Origin: Kitasatospora sp. DSM 101779
GTDB taxonomy: Bacteria; Actinomycetota; Actinomycetes; Streptomycetales; Streptomycetaceae
Reading direction: 5' to 3'
Length of the DNA: 64,000 nt
Assembly (NCBI RefSeq): GCF_025655475.1
Contig: NZ_JAHTIK010000001.1
Coordinates: 6,284,357-6,348,356 of the forward strand
Under the pieces are notes generated by a model that saw only the letters and a program-made list of their open reading frames with translations, was not told the DNA's origin and searched no databases. The translations under genes were made by a program, and so were the position numbers. Numbering within the stretch: the first letter of the stretch is position 1; each line of letters begins with the position of its first letter. Shown piece after piece: positions 8,976 to 18,682 of this stretch.

Positions 8976-9719
8976 GTGCGCGCCCGCCCTGCCACCACCC
9001 TGTCCGCCCTGCTGCTGCCCGCCCTCCTGCTCACCGCCTGCACCTCCGGTACCTCCGGCAGCTCCGCTGACCACGCCCCGGCCGGCGCCCTCGGCACCAG
9101 CCCGTTGCAGAACCCGGACGGCACCAGGCCCGGCCTCGCCCCGCTCACCACCGCCGCCGACCACAAGGCCGGCCGCGACCTGATCGGCAAGGTCCGCACC
9201 GCCGCGGCCGGCCCCAGGACCGGCTACGACCGCGACCAGTTCGGCCCCGCCTGGACGGACAACGTCGACGGCACCGCCCTCGGCCACAACAACTGCGACA
9301 CCCGCAACGACCTGCTCGCCCGCGACGGCCGCTCCGTCCAGCACAAGGACGGCTCCGCCTGCACCGTCACCTCCATGACCATCCACGACCCGTACACCGG
9401 CAAGGACGTGCAGTGGACCAAGGCGCAGGCCACGAGGATCCAGATCGACCACGTGATGCCGCTGTCCTACGACTGGCAGATGGGCGCCGCGAAGTGGGAC
9501 AAGGCCAAGCGGGTCAGGATCGCCAACGACCCGCTCAACCTGATCCCCGCCGACGGCCCCCAGAACTCCGCCAAGGGCGACTCCGGCCCCTCCGAGTGGC
9601 TCCCCGCCGACCCGAAGATCCGCTGCGCCTACGTGGTCCGCTTCGCCCAGGTCGCCCTCAAGTACGACCTGCCGGTCACCCCGGCCGACAAGCAGACCAT
9701 GCTCGCCCAGTGCAGCTGA
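8976..9719 (+). CDS. lipoprotein with HNH/GmrSD-type nuclease domain (DUF1524)
   Basis: Exported protein of 247 residues. A signal peptide ends in a lipobox (LLLTAC), so it is probably lipid-anchored outside the membrane. The C-terminal half carries an HNH/DUF1524-like core: IDHVMPLSYDWQMGA, then NDPLNLIPADGPQNSAKGD, where the His of DHV and the downstream Asn residues fit a beta-beta-alpha metal nuclease. GTG 8976 follows GGGGGAG by five bases. Similar proteins are common secreted nucleases in streptomycetes; DNA scavenging or defence at the surface is inference. Confidence 0.8.
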   Translation: MRARPATTLSALLLPALLLTACTSGTSGSSADHAPAGALGTSPLQNPDGTRPGLAPLTTAADHKAGRDLIGKVRTAAAGPRTGYDRDQFGPAWTDNVDGTALGHNNCDTRNDLLARDGRSVQHKDGSACTVTSMTIHDPYTGKDVQWTKAQATRIQIDHVMPLSYDWQMGAAKWDKAKRVRIANDPLNLIPADGPQNSAKGDSGPSEWLPADPKIRCAYVVRFAQVALKYDLPVTPADKQTMLAQCS

Positions 9720-9751
9720 CCGAGACCGGACAGGGTGGGCACGACCTCGGG

Positions 9752-9769
9752 GGCGCGGGGAACTGCGCA
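9752..9769 (+). repeat. dispersed GCGCGGGGAACTGCGC repeat copy
   Basis: The core GGCGCGGGGAACTGCGCA matches the larger hairpin repeat 60 bp further on and a diverged copy at 42912. This type of short repeat is widespread between streptomycete genes. Confidence 0.6.
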
Positions 9770-9818
9770 ATCCGGGGACGGCGGGCCCGACAGCTCGGGC
9801 AGACCCGAAGCCAGGGGC

Positions 9819-9880
9819 GCGGGGAACTGCGCGGGCGGAAGGTGACGGTTCGTCACGTTCCGCTGCGCGCAGTTCCCCGC
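9819..9880. repeat. long hairpin repeat between convergent genes
   Basis: A 15-bp perfect outer stem (GCGGGGAACTGCGCG at 9819-9833 with its complement at 9866-9880) encloses a 13-bp inner stem with one mismatch and a three-base loop GTT. It lies between the convergent HNH and glycosyltransferase genes, so it can act as a bidirectional terminator. Confidence 0.75.
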
Positions 9881-9944
9881 ACCCCCGGTGGCTTGCCCCA
9901 CGTGTCCGGCGGCCCCTTGGGTTCGCCCTGCTGTCGAGCCTTCC

Positions 9945-12215
9945 CTACTTCGTCGCCGTCAGGTCGTAGAGGGTGGTGTTCCCCACGGTCTTGGCGGTGA
10001 AGTTCTCCTGGACCCAGCTCGTGATCTCCGAGGAGTCGGACGAGCCGCCCATGCCACCGCCGCCGAAGCCGCCGCCGCCGATGAACCAGTGCACCTTGCC
10101 CTCCTTCACGTACTGCTGGAACTGGGCCAGGGTCAGCGACGGGTCGGTGCCGTTGAAGCCGCCGAGCGCCATCACCGGCTCACCGGTGGCGAGCTGGTAG
10201 CTGGCCTGGTTCTGCGAGCCGACGGCGGCCGCGACCCAGGTGTACCGGCCGGCGTCCTGCGTGAGCAGGGCGGCGACCTCGCTGCTGACCTGGGCGCCGT
10301 TGAGCAGTCCGCCCATGCCGCCCGGACCGCCCGCGCCGCGCCCTGTCCGGCCCTCGCCGGTCCCGGTGCCGGGAAACCCCTGCCCGTTCATGCCCGGGAA
10401 GCCGTTCTGGCCGGTCGCGCCGGGGAAGCCCTGCCCGTTCATGCCGGGGAAGCCGTTCTGACCCTGCGTCTGGCCCTGGCCGGTCTGGCCGCCCTGCATG
10501 CCCGGGGGGAAGCCCGTGCCCCCGGGCATACCGCCGCCCGCCCGGAACCGGCCGCCGCCCGGGCCGCCGAACCCGCCGCCCTGGACCTGCGGGCCGGCCG
10601 TGACGATGGAGCCGCTGTGCCCGGTGGAGACGGTCTGCAGGGCGTAGGCGGTCGGCCCGCCGAGTGCCGCGGCCAGCGCCGCCAGCCCGGCGACCGTGGC
10701 CAGCCGCGCCCCGAGCCGCCCGCTCGCCCGGCCGGCGAGCGGCAGCGCGACCGCCGCGGCGAGGCCGCCGATCAGGACGACCCACCGCAGCCAGGGCACG
10801 AAGTCGGCGCTGCGGCCGAGCAGCACGTACGCCCAGACCGCGGTGACGGCGACCGTGCCGCCGAGCAGGGCGGCGTACGGCAGCCGGTGCCGGGCCCGCC
10901 AGAGGCCGTCCGCGCCCATGCCGACGAGGGCGGCGACGGCGGGGACGAGGGCCACCGTGTAGTACTGGTGGAAAATGCCGGACATGAAGCTGAAGGTCAG
11001 CGCGGTGCAGACCAGCCAGCCGCCCCAGACCAGGAAGGCGATCCGGGCGCTGTCGGTGCGCGGGTGGCGGCGGGTCGCCCAGAGGCCGACCACCAGCAGG
11101 ATCAGGGCGGCGGGCATCAGCCAGGCGATCTGGCCGCCGATGTCGCCGTCGAAGAGCCGGGTGATGCCGGTCTCGCCCCACATGCCGCCGCCCGCGCCGC
11201 CGCGGCCACCGCCGCCAACGCTGCCGGTCTCGTTGCCGGTGATCCGGCCGAAGCCGTTGTAGCCGAAGGTCACCGAGAGGAAGTCGTTGTCCTGCGAGCC
11301 GCCGATGTAGGGGCGGGCCGAGGCCGGGACGAGTTCCACGATCGCGACCCACCAGCCGGCGGCGACGACCATGGCGAGGCCGCCCTGGAGCAGCTGGCGG
11401 AACCGTCGGCCGAGGCCGGTCGGGGCGGTGACCAGGTAGACGATCGCGAAGGCCGGCAGCACCAGGAAGGCCTGCAGCGTCTTGGTGAGGAAGCCGAAGC
11501 CGAACATCACTCCGACGAACACCAGCCAGCGGGTGCTCGCCGTCTCGGTCGCCCGGACGAGGCCGTACGCGGCGAGGGTGAGCAGCAGCACCAGCAGTGC
11601 GTCCGGGTTGTTGAAGCGGAACATCAGTGCCGCGACCGGGGTGAGCGCCAGTGCGGCGCCGGCGACCAGTCCGCCGACCGGCGAGAAGCGGCGGCGCACG
11701 GTGGCGTACACGGTGGCGACGGTCGCCACCGCCATCAGCACCTGCGGTGCGAGGATGCTGCCGGAGCTCAGGCCGAACAGCCGCACCGAGAGAGCCATCG
11801 GCCACAGCGACATCGGCGGCTTGTCGACGGTGATGAAGTTCGACGCGTCCGAGGAGCCGTAGAAGAAGGCCTTCCAGCTCTGCGAGCCGGCCTGGACGGC
11901 GGCCGAGTAGAAGGAGTTCGCCCACCCGGAGGCGGTCAGGTTCCAGAAGTAGAGGGCGGCGGTCGCGGCGAGCAGTGCGAGGAACGCCGGCCGGACCCAG
12001 CGCGGGTCGTCCTCGCGCCCGCGCCAGGCGCGGGCCGGCAGGGTCCGCAGCCGGCCGGCCCACGACCCGGGCCCCTTGGGGCCGCGCAGCGGCAGCTCGG
12101 CCGGCGGGAAGAGCGGCTCGACTGTGGCCTGCCGGTCGGCGGGCGCCGGCGGCGGGAAGTTCGCGGCCTCGGGCCACGGTTCGCTGGTCGGAGGTACGGA
12201 ACTGGTCGTGGTCAT
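9945..12215 (-). CDS. ArnT/PMT-like membrane glycosyltransferase (GT39/GT83 type)
   Basis: Multi-spanning membrane protein of about 756 residues that should move a sugar from a polyprenyl phosphate donor to a surface acceptor. The first luminal loop has DKPPMSLW, the acidic motif of the family, after YSAAVQAGSQSWKAFFYG. About 11-12 hydrophobic segments follow. A luminal region near residues 510-610 is extremely Gly/Met/Gln-rich and contains a 17-residue tandem repeat; the C-terminal soluble domain ends YDLTATK. I chose ATG 12215 (MTTTSSVPP); an in-frame start at 12251 adds 12 residues. Acceptor unknown. Confidence 0.85.
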   Translation of the reverse strand: MTTTSSVPPTSEPWPEAANFPPPAPADRQATVEPLFPPAELPLRGPKGPGSWAGRLRTLPARAWRGREDDPRWVRPAFLALLAATAALYFWNLTASGWANSFYSAAVQAGSQSWKAFFYGSSDASNFITVDKPPMSLWPMALSVRLFGLSSGSILAPQVLMAVATVATVYATVRRRFSPVGGLVAGAALALTPVAALMFRFNNPDALLVLLLTLAAYGLVRATETASTRWLVFVGVMFGFGFLTKTLQAFLVLPAFAIVYLVTAPTGLGRRFRQLLQGGLAMVVAAGWWVAIVELVPASARPYIGGSQDNDFLSVTFGYNGFGRITGNETGSVGGGGRGGAGGGMWGETGITRLFDGDIGGQIAWLMPAALILLVVGLWATRRHPRTDSARIAFLVWGGWLVCTALTFSFMSGIFHQYYTVALVPAVAALVGMGADGLWRARHRLPYAALLGGTVAVTAVWAYVLLGRSADFVPWLRWVVLIGGLAAAVALPLAGRASGRLGARLATVAGLAALAAALGGPTAYALQTVSTGHSGSIVTAGPQVQGGGFGGPGGGRFRAGGGMPGGTGFPPGMQGGQTGQGQTQGQNGFPGMNGQGFPGATGQNGFPGMNGQGFPGTGTGEGRTGRGAGGPGGMGGLLNGAQVSSEVAALLTQDAGRYTWVAAAVGSQNQASYQLATGEPVMALGGFNGTDPSLTLAQFQQYVKEGKVHWFIGGGGFGGGGMGGSSDSSEITSWVQENFTAKTVGNTTLYDLTATK
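10381..10482 (-). repeat. 51-bp tandem repeat inside the glycosyltransferase gene
   Basis: TGCCCGTTCATG recurs at 10381 and 10432, a 51-bp period that encodes two near-identical 17-residue units of the type NGFPGMNGQGFPG plus TGQ. The repeat lies in the Gly-rich extracytoplasmic region of the protein. Confidence 0.8.
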
Positions 12216-12339
12216 GGGGGATACGCTGACCGCGCGGGCTGAGAGCTCCATGAGAGCGGCCTATGAGCCCGGTGTGATCTTCTTCGGGCCCGCCGGTCCG
12301 GCCGTCCGGCCGCCCTGCGGGGCCGTCGGCCCGGGGGCG

Positions 12340-13467
12340 TCAGCCGGTGGGCGCGGGCGGGGCCAGCCGGTGGCCGAGCCACTCCAGTGCGGGCGGGATC
12401 TCCCGCGTCCAGGTCCGGAAGTTGTGGCCGCCGGTGTCCAGGGTGATGGTGGACACCCTGGTCGGCGCCTTGAACGCGCCGACCATCTTCTGGGTGGCAC
12501 CGTAGTTGTGCTCGTCGTAGCTGGTGGCGAGCAGCAGCGAGACCGGCGGGGCGGGCTGCGTCCGCAGCCGCCACAGCAGGTCGTTCTCCTGCTTCAGCCG
12601 CGGCTTGCCGCCGAACAGGTCGCCGGTGGTGGGGTCGGTCGGGGCGCTGTAGTAGCCGGAGAGCGAGATCGCCGAGCGGTACGAGTCGGGCTTGCGGAGT
12701 GCGAACTTGAGGGCGCAGTAGCCGCCGGTGGAGTCGCCGACGGCGGCCCGTGCCTCGGGCCGGTCGAGGATCCGGTAGGTGCCGGCCATCGCGCGCGGGA
12801 GGTCCTCGGTGAAGAAGGTCTCCACCTGCGGGCCGCCGGGGATGTCCATGCACTCGGTGTCCCGGTTGCCGCCGAGGGTGGGCCGCATCATCACCAGCAC
12901 GGTGGGCGGCAGCTGTCCGCCCTGGATCGCCTTCAGCGTGGAGTCCGGGTACTCCAGCAGCGAGATCAGCTTCTCGGCGGAGCCCGGGTAGCCGGAGAGC
13001 ACCAGCGCCATCGGGAAGCGGCTGTGCGCGTAGGCGGGCTGGAAGTACTGCGGCGGCAGGTAGACGTAGGCGGGGGTGCCGGTGAGGCCGGAGGCGGCGC
13101 CGCGGATGCGGACCTTCTCGATCGTCCCGGAGCGCTCCTCGGCGGAGCCCTGCGAGGAGTACATCTTCTGCTGCCCGAGCACCGACACGGCGCGGCCGCC
13201 GGGCTCGTGGTCGACGACGGTGCCGGGCTTTCCGTCGGTGCCGAGCAGGTCGCCCCAGGTGGTGTAGAAGCCGAAGTAGGCGTTGGCGACCAGGCCGATG
13301 GCCGCGAACACCGCGAGCTGGGTGCCGAAGAAGGCGCCGAGCCTGCCGAGCCAGGCCTTCCAGCCGCGGCCGGCCAGTTTCGGCCAGAGCCACATGGTGG
13401 CGGCGAAGGCGGCGACGGCGAGGAGGAGGGCGAGGACGCGCAGCGGCAGTCCGGTCAGGCTCAACAC
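12340..13467 (-). CDS. membrane-anchored esterase, alpha/beta-hydrolase fold (Ag85/esterase D type)
   Basis: Protein of 375 residues with two N-terminal hydrophobic segments (PLRVLALLLAVAAFAATMWLWP and FGTQLAVFAAIGLVANAYFGF) and an extracytoplasmic alpha/beta-hydrolase domain. The nucleophile motif is GDSTGGY (GxSxG), and a His for the triad is in GGHNFRTW near the C-terminus. It resembles mycolyltransferase/esterase D family proteins. GTG 13467 lies 6 bases after TACGAT, which fits a leaderless promoter; a longer frame to 13533 has no binding site. Substrate unknown. Confidence 0.8.
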   Translation of the reverse strand: MLSLTGLPLRVLALLLAVAAFAATMWLWPKLAGRGWKAWLGRLGAFFGTQLAVFAAIGLVANAYFGFYTTWGDLLGTDGKPGTVVDHEPGGRAVSVLGQQKMYSSQGSAEERSGTIEKVRIRGAASGLTGTPAYVYLPPQYFQPAYAHSRFPMALVLSGYPGSAEKLISLLEYPDSTLKAIQGGQLPPTVLVMMRPTLGGNRDTECMDIPGGPQVETFFTEDLPRAMAGTYRILDRPEARAAVGDSTGGYCALKFALRKPDSYRSAISLSGYYSAPTDPTTGDLFGGKPRLKQENDLLWRLRTQPAPPVSLLLATSYDEHNYGATQKMVGAFKAPTRVSTITLDTGGHNFRTWTREIPPALEWLGHRLAPPAPTG

Positions 13468-13777
13468 GCGTTGATCGTAGAGGACTGTCAGAAAGCGTTC
13501 AGAACGCCCCCGGGCTGTGTCAAGAATGTGCACGGACGGCCCGCGCGGCGGTGGACCCGACGGACGGTCGGCGGTTGCCGGGACGGGGCCGGGGGGCGCT
13601 GGCGTCCGGGGGACGGGGCGGTGTGTCGGCCCGCCCGGCGCCGTGTTCGCTGCCTACGCTCGTCACCGGCCGTCATCCGCCGATCACCGCTCGCACCGCC
13701 GGGCGCCCGGCCTGCCGGCCTCCGATCGCCCGACGCACCGCCGGTGGCACCCGGCCGTGCCGACCCCGGGAGGGCGC
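13468..13777. other. intergenic region, divergent esterase and MMPL genes
   Basis: This 310-bp gap carries the minus-strand -10-like TACGAT at 13474-13479 directly before the esterase start, and GGGAGGG just before the MMPL ATG. I see no further gene, palindrome or repeat. Confidence 0.5.
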
Positions 13778-16009
13778 ATGCCGTCACCGCCGCCGAGCAC
13801 CGCCACCGCGGAGAGGACCCGCCGCCCCGGCGCGCTGCACCGGCTCGGATCCTGGTGTGCCCGGCACGGCGTCCTCGTCCTGATCGCCTGGCTGGTCGCG
13901 CTGGGCGGCATCCAGGCCGCCGACCGGCTGGTCGGCGGCACCTTCTCGGACGACTTCAACATCTCCAGCAGCCAGGCCCAGAAGGGCCTCGACGTGCTGC
14001 GGGCGCACAACCCGGCGGCGGGCGGCGTCGGCTCGCAGATCGTGCTGCACGACGCCCAGGCGCTCACCGGCTTCTCCGACCAGATCAACCAGTCGGTCGC
14101 CAACCTGCAGAAGCTGCCGAACGTGCTGTCGGTGCAGAACCCGCTGCCGCAGCCCGGCCAGCCGACCACCCAGACCCCGAACGGCCCGCTCTCCACGGAC
14201 GGGCTGACCGCCTTCATCACCTTCAAGACCGACGCCAACCCGAGCACCTACGGCAGCGACTACCTGACCCAGGTGGACAACGCGGTCGCACCGATGCGCC
14301 AGGCCGGGGTGCAGGTGGAGTACGGCGGACCGCTCGGCGAGGCGGCCCGGCCCAAGGCGGACGACCGCAGCAGCGAGGCGATCGGCTTCGCGGTGGCGAT
14401 CGTGGTGCTGCTGATCGGTTTCGGCAGCGTGATCGCTGCAGGCCTGCCGCTGATCAACGCGCTGATCGCGGTGGTCGTCGGCCTGGGCTGCCTCGGCCTG
14501 CTGGCCGCGGCGACGACCTTCGCGACCGTCTCGCCGACCCTGGCCACCATGATCGGCCTGGGTGTCGGCATCGACTACGCGCTGTTCCTGCTGACCCGCT
14601 ACCGGCAGGGGCTGATGGACGGCGCGGACCCGGTGGGCTCGGCCGGCCACGCGGTGTCCACCGCGGGCCGGGCGGTGCTGGTCTCCGGCTGCACGGTGAT
14701 CATCGCCCTCGCGGGCCTCTCGGTCTCCGGCGTCAGCTTCATCTCCAAGCTGGGCCTGGCCGCGGGCGTCACGGTGGTCACGGCCGTCGCCGGTGCGCTG
14801 ACCCTGCTGCCGGCGATGCTCGGCATCATCGGCCGGGCGATCGACCGCTGGCACGTCCGCAAGCCGGTCGCCGAGACCGACGCCGCGCCGGGCGAGGAGG
14901 CCACCGGCACCTGGCACCGGTACGCGCAGGTGGTGGAGCGCCACCCGTGGCGGTTCCTGATCTCCGGTGTGGTGGTGGTGTGCGTGCTGGCGATCCCGCT
15001 GTTCTCCATCCAGCTCGGGCACATCGACGACGGCGCCGATCCGCCCTCCTTCACCGACAAGCAGGCCTTCGACCTGATGTCGGACGCCTTCGGCCCGGGC
15101 TCCAACGGCCCGCTGACGGTGGTGATCGACCAGACGAACGTGCCGGCGGCGAACCAGCAGGCGGTGGTCACCGATGTCCAGCAGGCGCTGGCCGGTACCC
15201 CGAACATCGCGAGCATCGGCCCGTTCCTGCCGTCCAGCGACAACGACGTGCTGACCTCCACGGTGATCCCGGCCCAGCAGCCGCAGGACGAGAAGACCAC
15301 CCAGCTGGTCAACAGCCTGCAGGACACCGCGCTGCCGAAGGCCGTGGCGAACACCCCGGCGGTCACCTACGTGACCGGTACGACCGCGGCCCAGGTGGAC
15401 TTCCGCGACATCGTCGCCAGCCGGCTGCCGGCCATCATCGCGGTGGTCGTGGGCCTCGCCTTCCTGATCATCCTGGCGGTCTTCCGCGGCCTGCTGGTGG
15501 CGGTCAAGGCGGCAGTGCTGAACCTGCTGTCGATCGCGGCCTCGTACGGCGTGGTGGTGGCGGTCTTCCAGTGGGGCTGGGGCGGACCTGCGCTGGGGGT
15601 GTCGGGAACGGTGCCGATCGAGAGCTACGTGCCGATGATGATGTTCGCCATCGTCTTCGGTCTGAGCATGGACTACGAGGTGTTCCTGCTGTCGCGGGTG
15701 CACGAGAACTGGATGCGCACCGGCGACGCGAAGGACAGCGTGGCGCACGCGCTGGAGATCACCGCCCGGGTGATCACCTGCGCCGCACTGATCATGGTGA
15801 GCGTGTTCGCGGCGTTCATCCTGAGCGACAACATCGTGGTCAAGATGCTGGGCCTGGGCCTCGCGGTGAGCGTGCTGATCGACGCCACCGTCGTCCGGCT
15901 GCTGATGGTGCCGGCGGTGATGACGCTGCTCGGCCCGCACGCCTGGTGGACCCCGCGCTGGCTCGACAAGATCCTGCCGCACATCAACACGGAGGGCGAC
16001 GAGGCCTGA
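13778..16009 (+). CDS. MMPL family (RND) transporter
   Basis: Inner-membrane exporter of 743 residues, related to mycobacterial MmpL proteins that move lipids or drugs using the proton gradient. The first segment ([24 protein letters not shown]) precedes an extracytoplasmic loop, then five membrane segments with [18 protein letters not shown]; the second half repeats the layout with [18 protein letters not shown]. These two GxxxDY motifs are the proton-relay signatures. ATG 13778 follows GGGAGGG by three bases. No adjacent TetR gene or polyketide cluster identifies a substrate. Confidence 0.92.
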   Translation: MPSPPPSTATAERTRRPGALHRLGSWCARHGVLVLIAWLVALGGIQAADRLVGGTFSDDFNISSSQAQKGLDVLRAHNPAAGGVGSQIVLHDAQALTGFSDQINQSVANLQKLPNVLSVQNPLPQPGQPTTQTPNGPLSTDGLTAFITFKTDANPSTYGSDYLTQVDNAVAPMRQAGVQVEYGGPLGEAARPKADDRSSEAIGFAVAIVVLLIGFGSVIAAGLPLINALIAVVVGLGCLGLLAAATTFATVSPTLATMIGLGVGIDYALFLLTRYRQGLMDGADPVGSAGHAVSTAGRAVLVSGCTVIIALAGLSVSGVSFISKLGLAAGVTVVTAVAGALTLLPAMLGIIGRAIDRWHVRKPVAETDAAPGEEATGTWHRYAQVVERHPWRFLISGVVVVCVLAIPLFSIQLGHIDDGADPPSFTDKQAFDLMSDAFGPGSNGPLTVVIDQTNVPAANQQAVVTDVQQALAGTPNIASIGPFLPSSDNDVLTSTVIPAQQPQDEKTTQLVNSLQDTALPKAVANTPAVTYVTGTTAAQVDFRDIVASRLPAIIAVVVGLAFLIILAVFRGLLVAVKAAVLNLLSIAASYGVVVAVFQWGWGGPALGVSGTVPIESYVPMMMFAIVFGLSMDYEVFLLSRVHENWMRTGDAKDSVAHALEITARVITCAALIMVSVFAAFILSDNIVVKMLGLGLAVSVLIDATVVRLLMVPAVMTLLGPHAWWTPRWLDKILPHINTEGDEA

Positions 16010-16026
16010 CCCGCACGCACGGCGAA

Positions 16027-16056
16027 GCCGCCGCACCGGTGTCCCGGTGCGGCGGC
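16027..16056. terminator. hairpin between convergent MMPL and beta-helix genes
   Basis: Perfect 13-bp stem (GCCGCCGCACCGG at 16027-16039 with its complement at 16044-16056) and a TGTC loop, in the 84-bp gap between two convergent genes. Confidence 0.8.
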
Positions 16057-16093
16057 CGCCGCGTGACGGTCCTGCTGGGTGGGGGTCAGGCTG

Positions 16094-18682
16094 TCACGGG
16101 TAGGAGACGACGTTGGACGGGGTGGTGGAGGTGCCGGAGGTGGGGGCGCCGGTGTCGTTCACCACGTGGGCGAACTGGCCGTTGCCGCCGAGCGAGTTGA
16201 CCAGGACGTCGTGCAGCTTGACGCCGGACTTGTTCGGCACCTCGAAACCGTGGTCCATGACGATGGTCGGGTCCACGTTGAAGTAGCAGTAGCTGCCCAG
16301 GCCCCAGCCCTCGTGGGTGTTGACCGAGTCCTCGACCTTGTAGGCCGCGAAGCCGCGGGTGCTGCCGTTCTGGATCGCCGCCTGGTTGGGGGCGTCGTAC
16401 GCCTTCTCGTTCTGGAAGAAGATCGTGCGGCCGCCGTTGCCCTTCCACCAGACGTCGTACTTGTTGAAGTGCTCGACGAACAGGCCGGTGGCGAGCACGT
16501 CGTTGCCGCCGACGACGAAGCCGTAGTCGGAGCGGTTGGTCTCCCAGCCGATGCCCGCGCCGTGGTCGGCGCGCCAGATCCAGGTGTGGTCGACGACGGT
16601 GTTGTTGCTGTTGATCACCATGCCGTTGGTGGCCTTGCCCGCACCGGCGCCGCCGACCCGGACGAAGACGTCCTGGACGACGACCGGGTCGGCCGCGTGG
16701 CTCGCGCCCGGGCCGGCGTCGCCGACCTGCAGCAGGGCGGGGGAGTTGACGGCACCGGCGTCCAGCAGCAGGCCGGAGACCTTGACGCCGTCGACGTCGG
16801 CGACCTTCATCGCGGTGACGCCGTTGTCCGGGACGACGGTGGCGAGGCCGAGGCCGAGCACGACCGTGCCGGGGCGGGTGACGTTGACGGTCTGGTCGAC
16901 GTGGTACACGCCCGGCGTGAAGAGCAGGTTGAGGCCCTGGGCCAGCGCCTGGTTGATGGTGGCCGCGGTGGCGCCCGGCTTGACCACGTAGAACTGGTTC
17001 AGCGGCAGCGAGGCGCCCTGCGGGGTGCCGTTGCCCCAGGAGGTGCCGCGGGCGTTTGTGCGCTTCGCGGGCACGAAGACCCTGTAGTCGTTGCCGTCCA
17101 GGTACAGGAACGGCTTCTCCTGGGAGACCGGGGTGGTGTCCAGCGTGGTGTACGGCGGGTTCGGGAAGCCCTGGGCGGGGGCGCCCTGGACACCGGAGAA
17201 GGTCTGGTTCCAGACGCCGTTGGAGAAGCCGCCGATCGAGCTGTCGCGGGTGTACCACTGCTGCTGCGAGTAGTTGCCGACCTGGCCGTCGATCTTCGAG
17301 TCGGCGATGTAGCCGCCGGAGGCCCAGCCGTAGCCGTCGGGGGCGAGGTTGAGGCCGCCCTCGACGTGCATCCGGCGGAACGGCGCGGCCTGCGAGACGG
17401 CCCAGCGGTCGGTGCCGCTGACCGGCTTGAGGTGCAGGTTCTCGGCGGAGCGCCAGAAGTTCTGGGTCGCGTTGCCGTTGAACCAGCCGGCGTCGACGGT
17501 GACGTCGCCGTTGAAGGTGGTGTCGTCCGGGTTCAGGCCCAGGCCCGCGATCGAGGTGTAGAAGCCGATCTGGGCGTTGATGTTGTTGTACGTGCCGGGC
17601 TTGAAGAGCAGCGCGTACCGCTCGTTGCCGAACTGGTTCGACTCCTGCTTGGTGAAGACCTCGTCGACCTTGGCCTGGATGTTCGGCGTGGACGGGTCGA
17701 AGACCAGCACGTTCGGGCCGAGGTCGCCGCCGCCCTGGACGGGCGGGACGGTGGAGCCGCCGCCGGTGTGCACCGCGAACTCCCAGAGCGAGTAGCCGTA
17801 GCCGGTGCCGCGCTGGGTGCCGTAGACCCGCACGTAGCGGCCGGAGCCGGAGACGTTCAGGGTCTCGTTGCCGCCCGCGCCGGTGGTGGTGGAGTAGACG
17901 GTCGTCCAGTTGCCGCCGTCGGCGGAGGTCTGGATCTGGTAGGCCTTGCCGTACGCGGCCTCCCAGTTCAGCTGGACCTGGCAGACCTGCTGGACGGAGC
18001 CGAGGTCGACCTGCAGCCACTGCGGGTCGCTCGCGGCGGAGGACCAGCGGGTGCCGGTGTTGCCGTCGACGGCGGCCGAGGCGGGGGTGCCCGCGTTCTC
18101 GGTGCTGGAGGCGGTGGCGGCCTTGCCCTGGGCGGCGTTGGTGGTGCCGCAGGTGTCCGGGGTGGTGCCGCCGAACGAGCCGTAGACCTGGAACTCCCAG
18201 AGCGAGTAGCCGTAGCCGGTCGCCCGGGTGACGCCGTTCATCCGCACGTAGCGGCCGGTGCCGGAGACGTTGAGCGTCTCGCTGCCGCCGGCGCCGGTGG
18301 TGGTGGAGTAGACGGTCGTCCAGTTGCTGCCGTCGGCGGAGGTCTGGATCTGGTAGGCCTTGCCGTAGGCGGCCTCCCACTGGAGCACGACCTTGCTGAT
18401 GGTCGCCGAGGCGCCCAGGTCGACCTGGATCCACTGCTGGTCGCTCGCGGCCGAGGACCAGCGGGTGCCGGTGTTGCCGTCGACGGCGTAGGCGGCCGGG
18501 GTGCCGCCGTTCTCGACGGACGAGGCGGTGACCGTCCGGCCCTGCGAGATCAGGGTGTCGGCGGCGTGGGCGGCGCTGCCGGGGAGCGCCAGGACGGCGC
18601 CCGAGAGCAGGGCCATGCCGAGCAGGGCGGCGGGGCCGCGGCGGCCGGCTCGGGCGCCGGGGCGTGCTGAAGTGAGCCTCAC
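16094..18682 (-). CDS. secreted protein, two F5/8C carbohydrate-binding domains plus beta-helix domain
   Basis: Exported protein of 862 residues. The signal peptide ends near PGSAAHA (residue 40). Two discoidin (F5/8 type C) domains follow (about 42-170 and 185-310), each with SSAASDQQW/PQWLQVDLG and RYVR...GYGYSLWEF. After a Gly/Pro linker the last 540 residues (from VLVFDPSTPNIQAKVDEVF) look like a right-handed beta-helix with repeated short strands (VVDHTWIWRADHG, KYDVWWKGNGGRTIFFQNE). I recall similar actinomycete proteins labelled adenylyl cyclase or coagulation factor domain proteins; no cyclase motif is visible. Polysaccharide binding and cleavage is inferred from the domains and the adjacent sugar locus. 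Confidence 0.8.
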   Translation of the reverse strand: MRLTSARPGARAGRRGPAALLGMALLSGAVLALPGSAAHAADTLISQGRTVTASSVENGGTPAAYAVDGNTGTRWSSAASDQQWIQVDLGASATISKVVLQWEAAYGKAYQIQTSADGSNWTTVYSTTTGAGGSETLNVSGTGRYVRMNGVTRATGYGYSLWEFQVYGSFGGTTPDTCGTTNAAQGKAATASSTENAGTPASAAVDGNTGTRWSSAASDPQWLQVDLGSVQQVCQVQLNWEAAYGKAYQIQTSADGGNWTTVYSTTTGAGGNETLNVSGSGRYVRVYGTQRGTGYGYSLWEFAVHTGGGSTVPPVQGGGDLGPNVLVFDPSTPNIQAKVDEVFTKQESNQFGNERYALLFKPGTYNNINAQIGFYTSIAGLGLNPDDTTFNGDVTVDAGWFNGNATQNFWRSAENLHLKPVSGTDRWAVSQAAPFRRMHVEGGLNLAPDGYGWASGGYIADSKIDGQVGNYSQQQWYTRDSSIGGFSNGVWNQTFSGVQGAPAQGFPNPPYTTLDTTPVSQEKPFLYLDGNDYRVFVPAKRTNARGTSWGNGTPQGASLPLNQFYVVKPGATAATINQALAQGLNLLFTPGVYHVDQTVNVTRPGTVVLGLGLATVVPDNGVTAMKVADVDGVKVSGLLLDAGAVNSPALLQVGDAGPGASHAADPVVVQDVFVRVGGAGAGKATNGMVINSNNTVVDHTWIWRADHGAGIGWETNRSDYGFVVGGNDVLATGLFVEHFNKYDVWWKGNGGRTIFFQNEKAYDAPNQAAIQNGSTRGFAAYKVEDSVNTHEGWGLGSYCYFNVDPTIVMDHGFEVPNKSGVKLHDVLVNSLGGNGQFAHVVNDTGAPTSGTSTTPSNVVSYP

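Noticed and set aside
16094-18682. Adenylyl cyclase annotation for the F5/8C beta-helix protein
   Set aside because: No cyclase catalytic motif is visible; the sequence shows export signal, carbohydrate-binding domains and beta-helix strands.
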